A stretch of 64,000 nucleotides of DNA from Clostridium acetobutylicum ATCC 824 (GTDB lineage: Bacteria; Bacillota; Clostridia; Clostridiales; Clostridiaceae): assembly GCF_000008765.1 (NCBI RefSeq), contig NC_003030.1, forward strand, positions 3,692,001 through 3,756,000, in the 5' to 3' direction. Below, piece by piece: positions 35,453 through 45,192 of this stretch. The notes under the pieces were generated by a model. It had not been told where the DNA came from. It saw only the letters and a list, made by a program, of their open reading frames with translations, and searched no databases. The translations under genes were made by a program, and so were the position numbers. Position 1 is the first letter of the stretch. Each line of letters begins with the position of its first letter.

Positions 35453-37168
35453 TTATCTTCTATTCAGTCTTCTCCTTTGTAGGGTTAACCATATATTTCT
35501 AAATTCTCTAACCACATTTTCATCTACACCCATTATTTCAACTAATATTATTTCATCAATTTCATCCACTATTCCCAGTATGTTATCATTACTCCTAATA
35601 TATCCATCTATTCTGTTAAGTAAATTACTTACTGTTGCATCATCAATTAATTCTCTATTTCTTAAATCTGGCATAATAATTCTTCCAACTTCTCTTGGTA
35701 ATATTTCTAATACCCCTCCACCATAACTCCTCCCCTCAATTTCAGTGAATGCTAATGCAATACTATTATAATAAGAAAGAAGAATTCTTTCCCTATCATC
35801 ATGATTATTAAATCTAACCCTATGCATTGTATCTGTACTAACAGCATTAACTTCTTGACTATTCAATACAAATTTAGGATACAAGTGATTTCTCCTTAAG
35901 AAAAATGCATCTGGAACCCAAATCGATGGAACTTTATACCACCTATCCCTTATCCTGCATTTATATCCTGAATTTTTATCATTATGTATCCCATACTCAA
36001 TATACTGTTTATATGACAACTGATACTCATCATATGGTACGTCAGGGAAATCTATTAGATATGTTTTTGCTCCATTTTCAATATTACTTTTCCAATCTTC
36101 ATAAGTAAATTTTACTCCGTTAATATTAACGCTCCTAGCAATTAATGGTCTACATACTCTTTCTAAATCATATTCTTCTACAACTCTCCTATTCACACAG
36201 AAGTAATCATTATTTCCAGTAGTAATTCCAACTTCAACTCTTGCCACATCACTAAATCTTACAAATTTATCGTTTTCTCTAATATTATTAATTAATCTTA
36301 TATCATTTGCTGATAGAAAATATTTAGTCCATTTAGATTCATTTATTTCTACATCATTAAATGGATATTCATCTAAATCATTACTTTCTGTTAATTCATT
36401 TATATCTTGATATTCTACAATTCTAAGTTGATGCTCTCGTGTATGCAATATCTCTTTTTCTACTAACAATAAAACTACTTCTTGTTGAACATTAGGAAAT
36501 ACTAACTCTCTAAACGTTACAATAGTAATGCGCTGAAATGTTCTCATAATAAATCTTCTTAAATCTTCTGCATAAGCTACTTGAAGTAATTCTGCTGGAA
36601 TAACCAGCCCCATTTTCCCATTGCCATCTAATATTTCTGCACAAGCTACCACAAAGGAAACCCATGCATTAATTAACTTATTAGGTCTCATATTATTCCT
36701 TATTAAAATCTTGCTTTGTTCTTCTCTTTGTTGCTCCGATAAATACTGATATCTAATATATGGTGGGTTTCCAACTATAGCCTGAAATCTTTGCCCTTGT
36801 AATTCTTGTTCGTACACTTTATAAAAATCATCATTTATTATTACTATACCGTTATTAACTATATCTCCATCATTTCTTAACGCTCTTTGATAATCATAAC
36901 AATTATTAAATCTTAGGCTATTATCAATTTGCATACTTGCTTCGAATGATACATCTTCATCTATTTCTATTGCTGTAATATTACGACCATCTTCTAGTCT
37001 TCTCTCACCTAAACATTCTAGAAATACACCATTTCCACAACTAGGTTCTAGAATTTTATTAATATTATTATCCTGTATTACCCAATCTATAATATAACTT
37101 GCTAAATCTTTTGGTGTAAAATATCTTCCTGTCAATCTCTCCTCTGTTGCATCTTTCCTTAATAACAT
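35453..37168 (-). CDS. N6-adenine DNA methyltransferase, Eco57I/TaqI-like
   Basis: 571 residues. The S-adenosylmethionine site is INKILEPSCGNGVFLECL, preceded by GRYFTPKDLASYI; the catalytic motif is AIVGNPPYIRYQYLS near residue 120. The C-terminal half (about 290-540) looks like a TaqI-type target-recognition domain. It methylates adenine in a specific sequence. It lies 130 bases downstream of the 993-residue restriction-methylation enzyme on the same strand, and is probably its protective or partner methylase. The start follows AAAAGG-type sequence; spacing is acceptable. Confidence 0.85.
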   Translation of the reverse strand: MLLRKDATEERLTGRYFTPKDLASYIIDWVIQDNNINKILEPSCGNGVFLECLGERRLEDGRNITAIEIDEDVSFEASMQIDNSLRFNNCYDYQRALRNDGDIVNNGIVIINDDFYKVYEQELQGQRFQAIVGNPPYIRYQYLSEQQREEQSKILIRNNMRPNKLINAWVSFVVACAEILDGNGKMGLVIPAELLQVAYAEDLRRFIMRTFQRITIVTFRELVFPNVQQEVVLLLVEKEILHTREHQLRIVEYQDINELTESNDLDEYPFNDVEINESKWTKYFLSANDIRLINNIRENDKFVRFSDVARVEVGITTGNNDYFCVNRRVVEEYDLERVCRPLIARSVNINGVKFTYEDWKSNIENGAKTYLIDFPDVPYDEYQLSYKQYIEYGIHNDKNSGYKCRIRDRWYKVPSIWVPDAFFLRRNHLYPKFVLNSQEVNAVSTDTMHRVRFNNHDDRERILLSYYNSIALAFTEIEGRSYGGGVLEILPREVGRIIMPDLRNRELIDDATVSNLLNRIDGYIRSNDNILGIVDEIDEIILVEIMGVDENVVREFRNIWLTLQRRRLNRR

Positions 37169-37300
37169 TTTTTATCACCTTTTCTTTTAAGATAAGTTTC
37201 TTAAATCTATATTATTTTATCATATTTAATAAAATTTTTATATTTTTTAAAATAATAAAGGATATCAAATCATGTGATATCCTTTATCATTTAATAATTT

Positions 37301-40282
37301 CTACAAATTATATATATCTGTTACCAATGCCTCAGCATTATTAACTAAATACTTCTTTTCATCTAACAATACTTGCCTTGATGCCTTTGATAAATTACTT
37401 TTTAAAGACTTATTAATTTCATGAATTCTTTTAACATTTGTTACAATATCATTATATAATTTAATCTGATATTCATCATTAAAATTAATATTCTTTAATG
37501 GAAATCTTTCTAAAATATTTGTTCCTCTTGAATAAAAATCATTTTCAAAATCACTGCCAATTATGGATAACAACTTTTCAGCAAACGGATGAGTTAAATA
37601 TGCTTGAATAAATTCTAATTGATAGTTACTTTTCTCTTTCTCAGATATTGCACAATATCCAGCAGTCCCCCCTGATGCAATTACAAAATCATTGTCATCA
37701 TATAAATACATTGCTTTTTTACTTAAAACACCAACAATAAGTTTTACTTTATTATTAAATGCTGTTAATGCTTGGTCTCTTCCGTATTGATACCATGTTT
37801 CTTCCGTTGCAAGCGGAACATCTCTTCGCTTACCGCCAATTTGTTTTGGCTCCAACTCTAAATAATTATCCATTAAATAGCGTAAAGTATTAGGATATTC
37901 AGTTTCCATTGTATTCAAGTCATATAATTTTCCTTCATGATTATATGGAAAAATTATAAATTTATTAGTATCAAATATATCATAACTACCTAGATTCTTT
38001 TCTTTCTTTAATACTGGCTTAAAATATTTCTTTAATATATTTTTTTCTATTATATATTGTTTATCTTTTTTCTTAATCTTAAAATATAACTCAGATTCTT
38101 CTAATATTTCTTTGTCACTAAACCAATAAATTGGAGGTCTTTCAGCACTTGTCTGTATACCATTAAATAATTCAACTTCTTTTCCCATTTTTACTGAATT
38201 TCTATACATTTTTTTTACTAAGCTCATATCATCTTTATTAGCTACTAATGCCCATGGAAGATTTCCTAGTACACTACTTTCAACTTTTACTTTTTTTGAT
38301 TCTAAATTAGAAAACCATTTAGAGATATTATCTACTTCAATAAATTTAAACTCCCTTTGTCTTGCTTTTTTAAGAATTAATATTGAACTATATATAGTTT
38401 TATTTCTATACTTAAATAATTGTAATGAACCAAAATCAATGTATTCTTCTACGTATTCATTCTTTGAAAGCATCTCTCTTAATGATTCTCCGGATTTAAT
38501 TTTAGAAAATTTATTAGGTATTATACAACCTATAATTCCATTTGCTTTTACTTTTTCTATCGCTCTTTCTACAAATATAAAGTATTTATCAAATTGTCCT
38601 TTAGATGTATTGTATTTACTCTTATATGCTTTTACTTCTTTTTTATTTAATAGATTTATCATATCTTCTGTAGAAACATATGGTGGATTTCCCAATATTA
38701 CATCAAATAATTCACCATTATTTATGTTTTCCCAATCGAATGGTACTATCTCATTTTTATCTAACTGAGTTAATTTAGAATAACTTATTTTCCCGAAATC
38801 AATCAATGAATTTCCATACCTTATATTATTTCCTAAATCAGGCAGAATTTTTTGTTTATCCCTTAATGAAGGCTCTGTTTCTGATTCAAGCAATTTTAAT
38901 ATTAAATTAAATTTTGCAACTTCAACAGCATGAACATCTATATCTATTCCCCAAATACATTTTTCTAGTATCTCTTTTTTTTCATCGAATGATAATTTAT
39001 AATTACCATTTCCAATGCTCATTAAATGTTTTATATCATTTTTTATATACCACTCTGTTATATATTTTATTATCCAATCATATACTTCTATTAAAAATAT
39101 TCCAGAACCGCAAGCAATATCAGCTATTCTAAGTTTAAGTATCTCACTAGGTTTTTTATTTCTACAACATTCTTCTAATACTCTATTTACAATATACTTT
39201 ACTATTTCTAGTGGTGTTGTAACCACATCTCTATGTAAGCTTTTGTCTTTTTTTTGTAATACTACTTGTCCATCCTGAATCACTAATTGTTCAGCTAAAA
39301 ACAATTCATATATCTCACCTAATATATTAGGTTGAATAAAATTAAATGCATAAGGACTTTTAGGATAATATAACTCTTCAATAGTATTTCTTATTACATC
39401 ATTATTCAAATCAAATAATATATTTTCATCTCTAAACAATCTTGAATTATACTTTTTATCTGCCTCTCTAAAAAGCTTATCCATTTCTTTAATAAATTCT
39501 TTTTCTTCCAATATTTCTTTAAGCTTATGGTAAGTTGGAAGCCTTCTATCTTCACATATTCTCAAAAATATAATCTGATTTATAAATTCTTGTACATAAT
39601 CATTTATTATTTCTATTTCATATCCTCTTGTTTTATATAATAAATTTCCTATACTTAATCTCCATCTATTTATACTATTTAAAAAATATTCATCTACTGG
39701 CAATTGTAATCCTTTATCATATACTTGAAGTCCATATGTATCTAATATAAATTCAAAAGTACCATTATAAACAGATTCCTTTGAAATTAATTCATAAATT
39801 TCTTTTATATTATTAACATATTCCTTATAATTATAAATCTTTATTGCCGCAACATTAGAATCATCACCCTCTTTAGGCGGTATGCTTGTATCATATATAA
39901 TTAAATATTCAAAATTAGTTAAAACTGATATTCTTAAATTTGAATTCCAACCATAGCTTCTTGCCTGAATAGAAGATTTACTATGCTTTTCTACTTCAAC
40001 AGAAGGTTTTTTAGCTTCAACATGAAACTTTTGAATTCCATTTAAAGTCATCGTATAGTCTGGTCTTCCAGTTTCAGCTTGATAATTTTCAGTTATTACT
40101 TCTCTATACTGCGGAGATTTACATTGTTCATTACTAATATCCCAACCTAATATTTTGAAAAATTCATCTATAAATTCAAGCCTACAATTATTCTCATTAT
40201 ACTTATTAGCATCCTTATAGTACACATAATCCTTTTCAAATTTGTCAACCAATTTTTTCAAAGCTATTTTAATATCATTCAT
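37301..40282 (-). CDS. Type IIG restriction-modification enzyme
   Basis: 993 residues with all parts of a fused enzyme. The N-terminal nuclease has a PD-(D/E)xK centre: GRPDYTMTLNG then KFHVEAKKPS near residue 90. A helical connector follows; the methylase core has LRIADIACGSGIFLIEVYDW near 385 and FDVILGNPPYVSTEDM near 540, and the C-terminal third is a TaqI-like specificity domain (LPWALVANKD, FNGIQTSAERPPIYWF). It cuts outside a recognition site it also methylates. From memory, C. acetobutylicum has a comparable enzyme (CA_C3535) that limits transformation; homology needs checking. It is the gene next to rlmH. Confidence 0.87.
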   Translation of the reverse strand: MNDIKIALKKLVDKFEKDYVYYKDANKYNENNCRLEFIDEFFKILGWDISNEQCKSPQYREVITENYQAETGRPDYTMTLNGIQKFHVEAKKPSVEVEKHSKSSIQARSYGWNSNLRISVLTNFEYLIIYDTSIPPKEGDDSNVAAIKIYNYKEYVNNIKEIYELISKESVYNGTFEFILDTYGLQVYDKGLQLPVDEYFLNSINRWRLSIGNLLYKTRGYEIEIINDYVQEFINQIIFLRICEDRRLPTYHKLKEILEEKEFIKEMDKLFREADKKYNSRLFRDENILFDLNNDVIRNTIEELYYPKSPYAFNFIQPNILGEIYELFLAEQLVIQDGQVVLQKKDKSLHRDVVTTPLEIVKYIVNRVLEECCRNKKPSEILKLRIADIACGSGIFLIEVYDWIIKYITEWYIKNDIKHLMSIGNGNYKLSFDEKKEILEKCIWGIDIDVHAVEVAKFNLILKLLESETEPSLRDKQKILPDLGNNIRYGNSLIDFGKISYSKLTQLDKNEIVPFDWENINNGELFDVILGNPPYVSTEDMINLLNKKEVKAYKSKYNTSKGQFDKYFIFVERAIEKVKANGIIGCIIPNKFSKIKSGESLREMLSKNEYVEEYIDFGSLQLFKYRNKTIYSSILILKKARQREFKFIEVDNISKWFSNLESKKVKVESSVLGNLPWALVANKDDMSLVKKMYRNSVKMGKEVELFNGIQTSAERPPIYWFSDKEILEESELYFKIKKKDKQYIIEKNILKKYFKPVLKKEKNLGSYDIFDTNKFIIFPYNHEGKLYDLNTMETEYPNTLRYLMDNYLELEPKQIGGKRRDVPLATEETWYQYGRDQALTAFNNKVKLIVGVLSKKAMYLYDDNDFVIASGGTAGYCAISEKEKSNYQLEFIQAYLTHPFAEKLLSIIGSDFENDFYSRGTNILERFPLKNINFNDEYQIKLYNDIVTNVKRIHEINKSLKSNLSKASRQVLLDEKKYLVNNAEALVTDIYNL

Positions 40283-40389
40283 TATAACCCCTCCATAAAT
40301 AGATTATAAATGAATTCTATTAAAATTAACACTGTAAATATTTTATTATTATATAAGATTACTCATTCCAAATATAGTTAAAACCTCAT

Positions 40390-40410
40390 TTACTTATGGT
40401 ACGGTTCACC
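40390..40410 (-). repeat. rlmH-tail copy A: the living 3' end of rlmH (putative attachment site)
   Basis: The last seven codons of rlmH, GGTGAACCGTACCATAAG then TAA, encode Gly-Glu-Pro-Tyr-His-Lys-stop. The same 21 bases recur downstream on the same strand. In staphylococci the equivalent site is where SCC elements integrate. Confidence 0.8.
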
Positions 40411-40869
40411 CCTACTAATCCTAAAAGCTCTATAAACCTGCTCCAAAAGCATAACCCTAAAAAGCTGATGTGGAAAAGTCATCTTTGAAAAACACAGCTT
40501 ATAATTAGCTCTAGCTAAAACTGCATCTGAAAGCCCAAGAGAACCTCCTATAACAAAATCAATACTGCTATTTCCTCTTACTCCTAAGTCATCAATAAAA
40601 GCAGAGAACTCTTCTGAAGAAAACATCTTTCCTTTTAAATCCATTGAAACTACATATGAGTTATCTTTTATAGAAGAAAGTATTTTCTCCCCCTCTTTTT
40701 CTTTAATAAGCTTTTCTTCCTTTAGGGATGCTTTCTCTGGAGTTTTTTCGTCTTGAAGCTCAATTATGTTTAGTTTGCAATACTTTTGAAGCCTCTTTGC
40801 ATATTCATTTACTGCATCCTTTAAATACTTTTCTTTAAGTTTTCCAACAGTTATAAGTGTTATATTCAT
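40390..40869 (-). CDS. rlmH: 23S rRNA pseudouridine-1915 N3-methyltransferase
   Basis: 159 residues, the standard length, from the Met at 40869 with AAGGAG six bases ahead; the longer frame has no such site. Family blocks are clear: [20 protein letters not shown] at the start, [17 protein letters not shown], the SPOUT knot [15 protein letters not shown], and the invariant end [11 protein letters not shown]. It methylates the pseudouridine at 1915 in helix 69 of the ribosome. A terminator separates it from the SEC-C gene upstream. Its 3' end is the repeated sequence found along the accessory region. Confidence 0.95.
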   Translation of the reverse strand: MNITLITVGKLKEKYLKDAVNEYAKRLQKYCKLNIIELQDEKTPEKASLKEEKLIKEKEGEKILSSIKDNSYVVSMDLKGKMFSSEEFSAFIDDLGVRGNSSIDFVIGGSLGLSDAVLARANYKLCFSKMTFPHQLFRVMLLEQVYRAFRISRGEPYHK

Positions 40870-40894
40870 TTTTAGCTCCTTAATTTGTATGCCC

Positions 40895-40928
40895 AAAAAG
40901 TGATAGACCGCTTAATCTATCACTTTTT
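40895..40928 (-). terminator. Terminator between SEC-C gene and rlmH
   Basis: AAAAAGTGATAG and CTATCACTTTTT form a 12-base stem with a ten-base loop and T-run. It ends the SEC-C transcript 32 bases past its stop. Confidence 0.8.
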
Positions 40929-40959
40929 GAATATGTTCTTATTAATATAGTTTTATGTA

Positions 40960-41460
40960 CTAGTTTTTTCCACAACAATTCTTATATTTCTTTCCGCTTC
41001 CACATGGACATGGGTCATTTCTTCCCACTTTATTTTTATTTACATATGTTTTTGAGTTCTTCCAGTTGTCCCTAATTTCTTTTCTCTTTTCCTTTGAGAA
41101 GATTCCTTCCCACTGAGGAAGATCATATAAATATTCAGCCTTTGCTTCTAACATATTAAAATATAATTTCTCATAGTCAATTTCGAATTTTATATCTGAA
41201 GTTACCTCTAATTTTTCAAGATCTAAAGGTTCTTTTATACTTTCATTTATTCCATCAAGAAATCCCATAAAAAATATTGAATCAGATCCATATTCAGAAG
41301 CTAGGTTCTCAATAGTTCCTTCAACTACTTTCTTATGACTTGCAAGAAGCTTTTTATAAATATTTCCTTCAACTTCGCCGTAGTCCTTCCAGAAAGCTGC
41401 TTCTCCTTTATGTTTTACATAATCTACAACTCTATCTGTCCAATCTTTGTATAAACTCAT
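40960..41460 (-). CDS. SEC-C motif protein
   Basis: 166 residues. The C-terminus [18 protein letters not shown] is the SEC-C zinc-binding motif known from SecA tails. The rest is helical and acidic with no known domain ([10 protein letters not shown]-like segments). Such proteins probably bind ribosomes or chaperones through SEC-C; the role is not established. It is a single gene upstream of rlmH. Confidence 0.8.
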   Translation of the reverse strand: MSLYKDWTDRVVDYVKHKGEAAFWKDYGEVEGNIYKKLLASHKKVVEGTIENLASEYGSDSIFFMGFLDGINESIKEPLDLEKLEVTSDIKFEIDYEKLYFNMLEAKAEYLYDLPQWEGIFSKEKRKEIRDNWKNSKTYVNKNKVGRNDPCPCGSGKKYKNCCGKN

Positions 41461-41817
41461 AATTAATTCTCCTTTTGACTTAATATTAATCTTATTATAA
41501 TAACAATCCCAAACCTTTTCAATTTACATACAAACCAAAATTTATCACTTTTTACTTATTTCTGGTTATTTGGTCAGCTTTTTTAAATATCTTACACACT
41601 TCGTATTGATAGGTTTGAATACGTCCTATTTTCCATTGAAAACGCTAATATATATAACTAATGAAATAATAACATCCTTATTTATAAAATCTTTGGACTA
41701 TAAAATAACCCTAGGGACTTTTATAAATGACAATGTGTAAATATTCCTAAATTACATATCACGTATATTTATTACTATTTTTTATGGTAAATAGCAATAA
41801 ATATTAAAGAACTATAA
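41461..41817. other. Gap between SEC-C and MBL genes
   Basis: AT-rich, 357 bases, no frame and no clear hairpin. It must contain the SEC-C gene promoter near 41465-41530. Confidence 0.4.
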
Positions 41818-42603
41818 TTAAAACTCGATATAATTACTAGGCATATCACGCTTAGCCATGCTAATAGAAATATCTCCATCTATTTCTATCCCGTTTTGAA
41901 CTAATTCATTAACAACTGTCTTGTATGCTAATTCAGGATAATTATTGGTTCTACTTAAATGTCCTAAGATAATTTTTTTCTTGCCCTTTTTTGCTATATC
42001 AACTATAGCTTTACCGCAATCCTCATTTGATAAATGACCAACCTCACTTAAAATTCTTCTTTTTAAGGGGTATGGATACGGTCCAAATTTCAACATTTCT
42101 ACATCGTGATTACTCTCGAGAAGAATCACATCCGCATCGCTTATTTTACTTTTCACTTCGTCCGCAAAGTGTCCTAAATCCGTTGCAACACATGCTGATT
42201 TATTTCCACTTAAAATCTTATATCCACATGGTGATGCAGCATCATGGGGTATTTTGTAATTCAAAATATTCATATCTTTTATTTCTATGTAGTCTTGAGT
42301 AATTATCTTTATATTGTCATCTTTTATTTTTCCTATGCTGTTCATCATGGCTTTCCAAGTAAGCTCATTTGCATATATAGGTATATTATACTTTCTAGAT
42401 AATACACCAACACCTTTTATATGATCCGAATGCTCATGAGTTACAAAAATGCCGTCTATTTCATTAGGATCTTCTTTTATTTCCTTTAAGGCTTTCTCGA
42501 TGGTCTTTCCTGAAAGTCCTGCATCTATAAGTACCTTTGAATTATCTGAAGCAACAAATATACTATTTCCGCTACTTCCACTGTAAAGCGAACAAAATTT
42601 CAT
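41818..42603 (-). CDS. MBL-fold metallohydrolase, YycJ/WalJ-like
   Basis: 261 residues from the Met at 42603, after TTGAGGA; the longer frame starts at a TTG within that site. The start MKFCSLYSGSSGNSIFV, the metal motif VTHEHSDHIKGV, a second His in NYKIPHDAASPCGYK, ATDLGHF and VILGHLSRTNN are hallmarks. YycJ-type proteins are 5'-3' DNA exonuclease-like enzymes linked to the WalRK region in Bacillus. Here it is 32 bases downstream of murA and probably cotranscribed. Confidence 0.85.
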   Translation of the reverse strand: MKFCSLYSGSSGNSIFVASDNSKVLIDAGLSGKTIEKALKEIKEDPNEIDGIFVTHEHSDHIKGVGVLSRKYNIPIYANELTWKAMMNSIGKIKDDNIKIITQDYIEIKDMNILNYKIPHDAASPCGYKILSGNKSACVATDLGHFADEVKSKISDADVILLESNHDVEMLKFGPYPYPLKRRILSEVGHLSNEDCGKAIVDIAKKGKKKIILGHLSRTNNYPELAYKTVVNELVQNGIEIDGDISISMAKRDMPSNYIEF

Positions 42604-42635
42604 AATTATCCTCAACCTTAGACAATGATTGTCCC

Positions 42636-43892
42636 TTATATTTTTTCTCTTCTTATATTTGCTCCGAGTTCTTTAAACTTATCCTCTATATGAGGGTATC
42701 CTCTATCTATATGCTCTATGCATGATATTTCACTTACACCTTCAGCCGCTAATGCAGCAATTACCATAGCAGCTCCTGCTCTTAAATCAGTAGCTTTAAC
42801 ATTAGCACCTGTAAGTTTTTCAACTCCATCTATTATAGCAACTGTTCCTTCAACCTTTATGTTAGCTCCCATTTTCTTAAGCTCGTCAACATGTTTAAGC
42901 CTGCTTTCCCATATGCTTTCGTTAACTATACTTCTACCCTGTGAAATAGAAAGTAGTGTACTCATAGGCTGCTGTGCATCCGTTGGAAATCCTGGATAAG
43001 GAAGAGTTTTTATGTTAACTCCTTTAAGATTCTTATGCGACTCTATAGTTACATAATCATCTCCCTCTTTTATGTCAGCTCCCATTTCTATTAATTTTGC
43101 TGAAATTGATTCTAGATGCTTTGGTATAACATTTTTAATAGTTACACATCCACCACAGGCTGCTGTTGCTATCATATATGTAGCAGCTTCAATTTGATCA
43201 GGTATAACACTATAATTACAGCCTTTAAGCTTTTCAACTCCTGCTATTCTTATAACATCAGTTCCTGCTCCCTTTATATTTGCTCCCATGCTGTTAAGAA
43301 AATTTGCAACATCAACTATATGGGGTTCTTTTGCTGCATTTTCAAGAACAGTAGTTCCCTCAGCAAAAACAGATGCAAGCATCAAATTAATAGTCGCACC
43401 AACGCTCACTACATCAAAATATATATTTGTGCCTATAAGCTTATCTGCTTGAGCCTCAACGGTTCCATGACTTATTTTTACAGTTGCTCCAAGAGCTTCA
43501 AAACCCTTTATATGCTGATCTATAGGTCTTACCCCTATAGGACAGCCTCCTGGAAGTTCCACCTTTGCTTTTCCAAATCTACCAAGTAATGCTCCTATAA
43601 GATAATATGACGCTCTCATTTTACTACCATCTTCAGTATCTGCATTTACACTTGTAAGATTTGTACTATCTATTTCAACGGTATTTTGTACTCTTTTTAC
43701 TTTGCATCCTAAACTAGTTATTATTCTTTCAAGACGTTGAATGTCCTGAATATCTGGTATGTTATCAATAACACTGATTCCTTCACTTGCCATTATTGCT
43801 GCTGGAAGTATGGCTACTGCAGCATTTTTAGCTCCTCCGATTTCAACACTTCCAAAAAGAGGATTGCCTCCATTAACAACTAACTTGTCCAT
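42636..43892 (-). CDS. murA: UDP-N-acetylglucosamine 1-carboxyvinyltransferase
   Basis: 418 residues. It starts [20 protein letters not shown]; the pair Lys-Asn in [11 protein letters not shown] and the active-site Cys in [14 protein letters not shown] are present, as is the catalytic Asp in [13 protein letters not shown]. It transfers enolpyruvate to UDP-GlcNAc, the first step of peptidoglycan synthesis, and would be fosfomycin-sensitive because Cys is retained. A Met four codons earlier touches the AAGG site, so the inner Met is preferred. MBL gene follows on the same strand. Confidence 0.93.
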   Translation of the reverse strand: MDKLVVNGGNPLFGSVEIGGAKNAAVAILPAAIMASEGISVIDNIPDIQDIQRLERIITSLGCKVKRVQNTVEIDSTNLTSVNADTEDGSKMRASYYLIGALLGRFGKAKVELPGGCPIGVRPIDQHIKGFEALGATVKISHGTVEAQADKLIGTNIYFDVVSVGATINLMLASVFAEGTTVLENAAKEPHIVDVANFLNSMGANIKGAGTDVIRIAGVEKLKGCNYSVIPDQIEAATYMIATAACGGCVTIKNVIPKHLESISAKLIEMGADIKEGDDYVTIESHKNLKGVNIKTLPYPGFPTDAQQPMSTLLSISQGRSIVNESIWESRLKHVDELKKMGANIKVEGTVAIIDGVEKLTGANVKATDLRAGAAMVIAALAAEGVSEISCIEHIDRGYPHIEDKFKELGANIRREKI

Positions 43893-44043
43893 TACAATAT
43901 CCATCCTTATTAATTTTTTTATCTATGTAAACTTTTCGTTAAATTCTTTACGCATAATCACAAAATATATTATATCATACTTGAATAATATTTTAAAACA
44001 TTATATATATTTTTTATTAAATTTCTATCATTTAACATTAATA

Positions 44044-44085
44044 AAAAAGGTTACCTTAGTTTTTATGCTCTAAGGCAACCTTTTA
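44044..44085. terminator. Terminator between DUF1540 gene and murA
   Basis: AAAAGGTTACCTTAG and CTAAGGCAACCTTTT form a stem with one mismatch and T-runs on both sides. It ends the DUF1540 transcript. Confidence 0.7.
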
Positions 44086-44123
44086 TACAACATTTAACAA
44101 ACCTATAATTGTTTTACTATTTT

Positions 44124-44285
44124 TTAGCCTTCCACTTTAAAACTTCCACAATCTGTATGCTCTACTTGCTCAGCTCTGTTACTGTGCTTAACAACTTTTA
44201 TTTGTTCTAATGTACAATAATTATCATCTTTACAGTGAAATCTACATTCTGAAACAGTACATCCTATACTTGAATTATGATCCAT
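44124..44285 (-). CDS. DUF1540 small cysteine-rich protein
   Basis: 53 residues, too short for usual gene tracks. It reads MDHNSSIGCTVSECRFHCKD, then NYCTLEQIKV and a late DCGSFKVEG. Five cysteines in the pattern C-x4-C-x3-C-x5-C with a late Cys are the DUF1540 signature and may bind a metal. GAGGGAGG lies before the start. Members are common in clostridia; some have been linked with sporulation, but the function is not known. Confidence 0.88.
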   Translation of the reverse strand: MDHNSSIGCTVSECRFHCKDDNYCTLEQIKVVKHSNRAEQVEHTDCGSFKVEG

Positions 44286-44427
44286 AAAAAAATCCCTCCC
44301 TCGAATTTTATTACAGAATTATTATTGCAAAAAATATAGTTTTTATTCCGAGCAAATTATTACTATATATGTTATAATAATATTTAGAAATTTTCTTAAA
44401 CTATTAGTTTTATTGTGGAGGATACTG

Positions 44428-44976
44428 ATGAAATATTGTTTAATTGCTTCATTTACAAAAGACTCTTACTTAAATGTTGAGGATATTCAAAGAAATGCAT
44501 GTAAAAAGTACAAATTGTATAAAAGAATTCCAAACCTTCACGTTTCTCTTCAAACTCTGGATGAACCTAATATTGATAAGTTAGATTCAATTATACGTGA
44601 ACAGCTCTCTATTTACAAAAAATTCAAGGTACAGATAAATAAATCACATTTAGCATATAATTCATCAAGTAAAATGGTATCTTTAAAAGTTGAAAACAGA
44701 GGTTACATAAATAGAATAGTTAGAAGCACCAACGAGAAGCTTCATTATGGCGGCTTCAAATTCTCAATGCCTCATAAAGATTCCAATTTATTCATTCCTC
44801 TTGCAAACGGAAATTATCAACTTAAAAATATCCTAGAACAAGAATCTGCAGCTACCTGCGAAACTATTCCGGAAAAGGATTATTCATTCTTAAAAATTGA
44901 AAGCTTTGATTTATGCAAATTAGTTGGTCATAGAAAAATGTATGTTGTAAAAAAATATCAACTTAGAGATTTTTAA
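44428..44976 (+). CDS. Possible 2H phosphoesterase-like protein
   Basis: 182 residues from the ATG at 44428, which follows GGAGG; the longer frame begins at a GTG before that site. MKYCLIASFTKDSYLNVEDI and PNLHVSLQTLDEPNIDKLD resemble the first half of LigT-like 2'-5' RNA-ligase/phosphodiesterases with one His-x-Ser motif. A convincing second His-x-Ser motif is not visible, so activity is doubtful. It stands alone and ends at a strong terminator. Confidence 0.5.
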   Translation: MKYCLIASFTKDSYLNVEDIQRNACKKYKLYKRIPNLHVSLQTLDEPNIDKLDSIIREQLSIYKKFKVQINKSHLAYNSSSKMVSLKVENRGYINRIVRSTNEKLHYGGFKFSMPHKDSNLFIPLANGNYQLKNILEQESAATCETIPEKDYSFLKIESFDLCKLVGHRKMYVVKKYQLRDF

Positions 44977-44996
44977 AGTTAATCTTTGAGTAATAA

Positions 44997-45054
44997 TATA
45001 AGGCATATAAACACAAGAATATGATTTAGTATTTTTATGTTTGTATGCCTTATA
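44997..45054. terminator. Terminator after the 2H-like gene
   Basis: TATAAGGCATATAAACA and TGTTTGTATGCCTTATA form a 16-pair stem with one mismatch and a 24-base loop, 20 bases past the stop. Confidence 0.7.
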
Positions 45055-45192
45055 CTTCCTAACAATCCATGTAAAACTTTTTATTATTTCAAAAAGTTTT
45101 TTATTGTAATCGTTTAAGGGTGCTTTTCTTATTTTCAACTTTAATATAAAATAATAAATATATTAGAAGTAAAAGAAAGGCGGCTCATTTTC

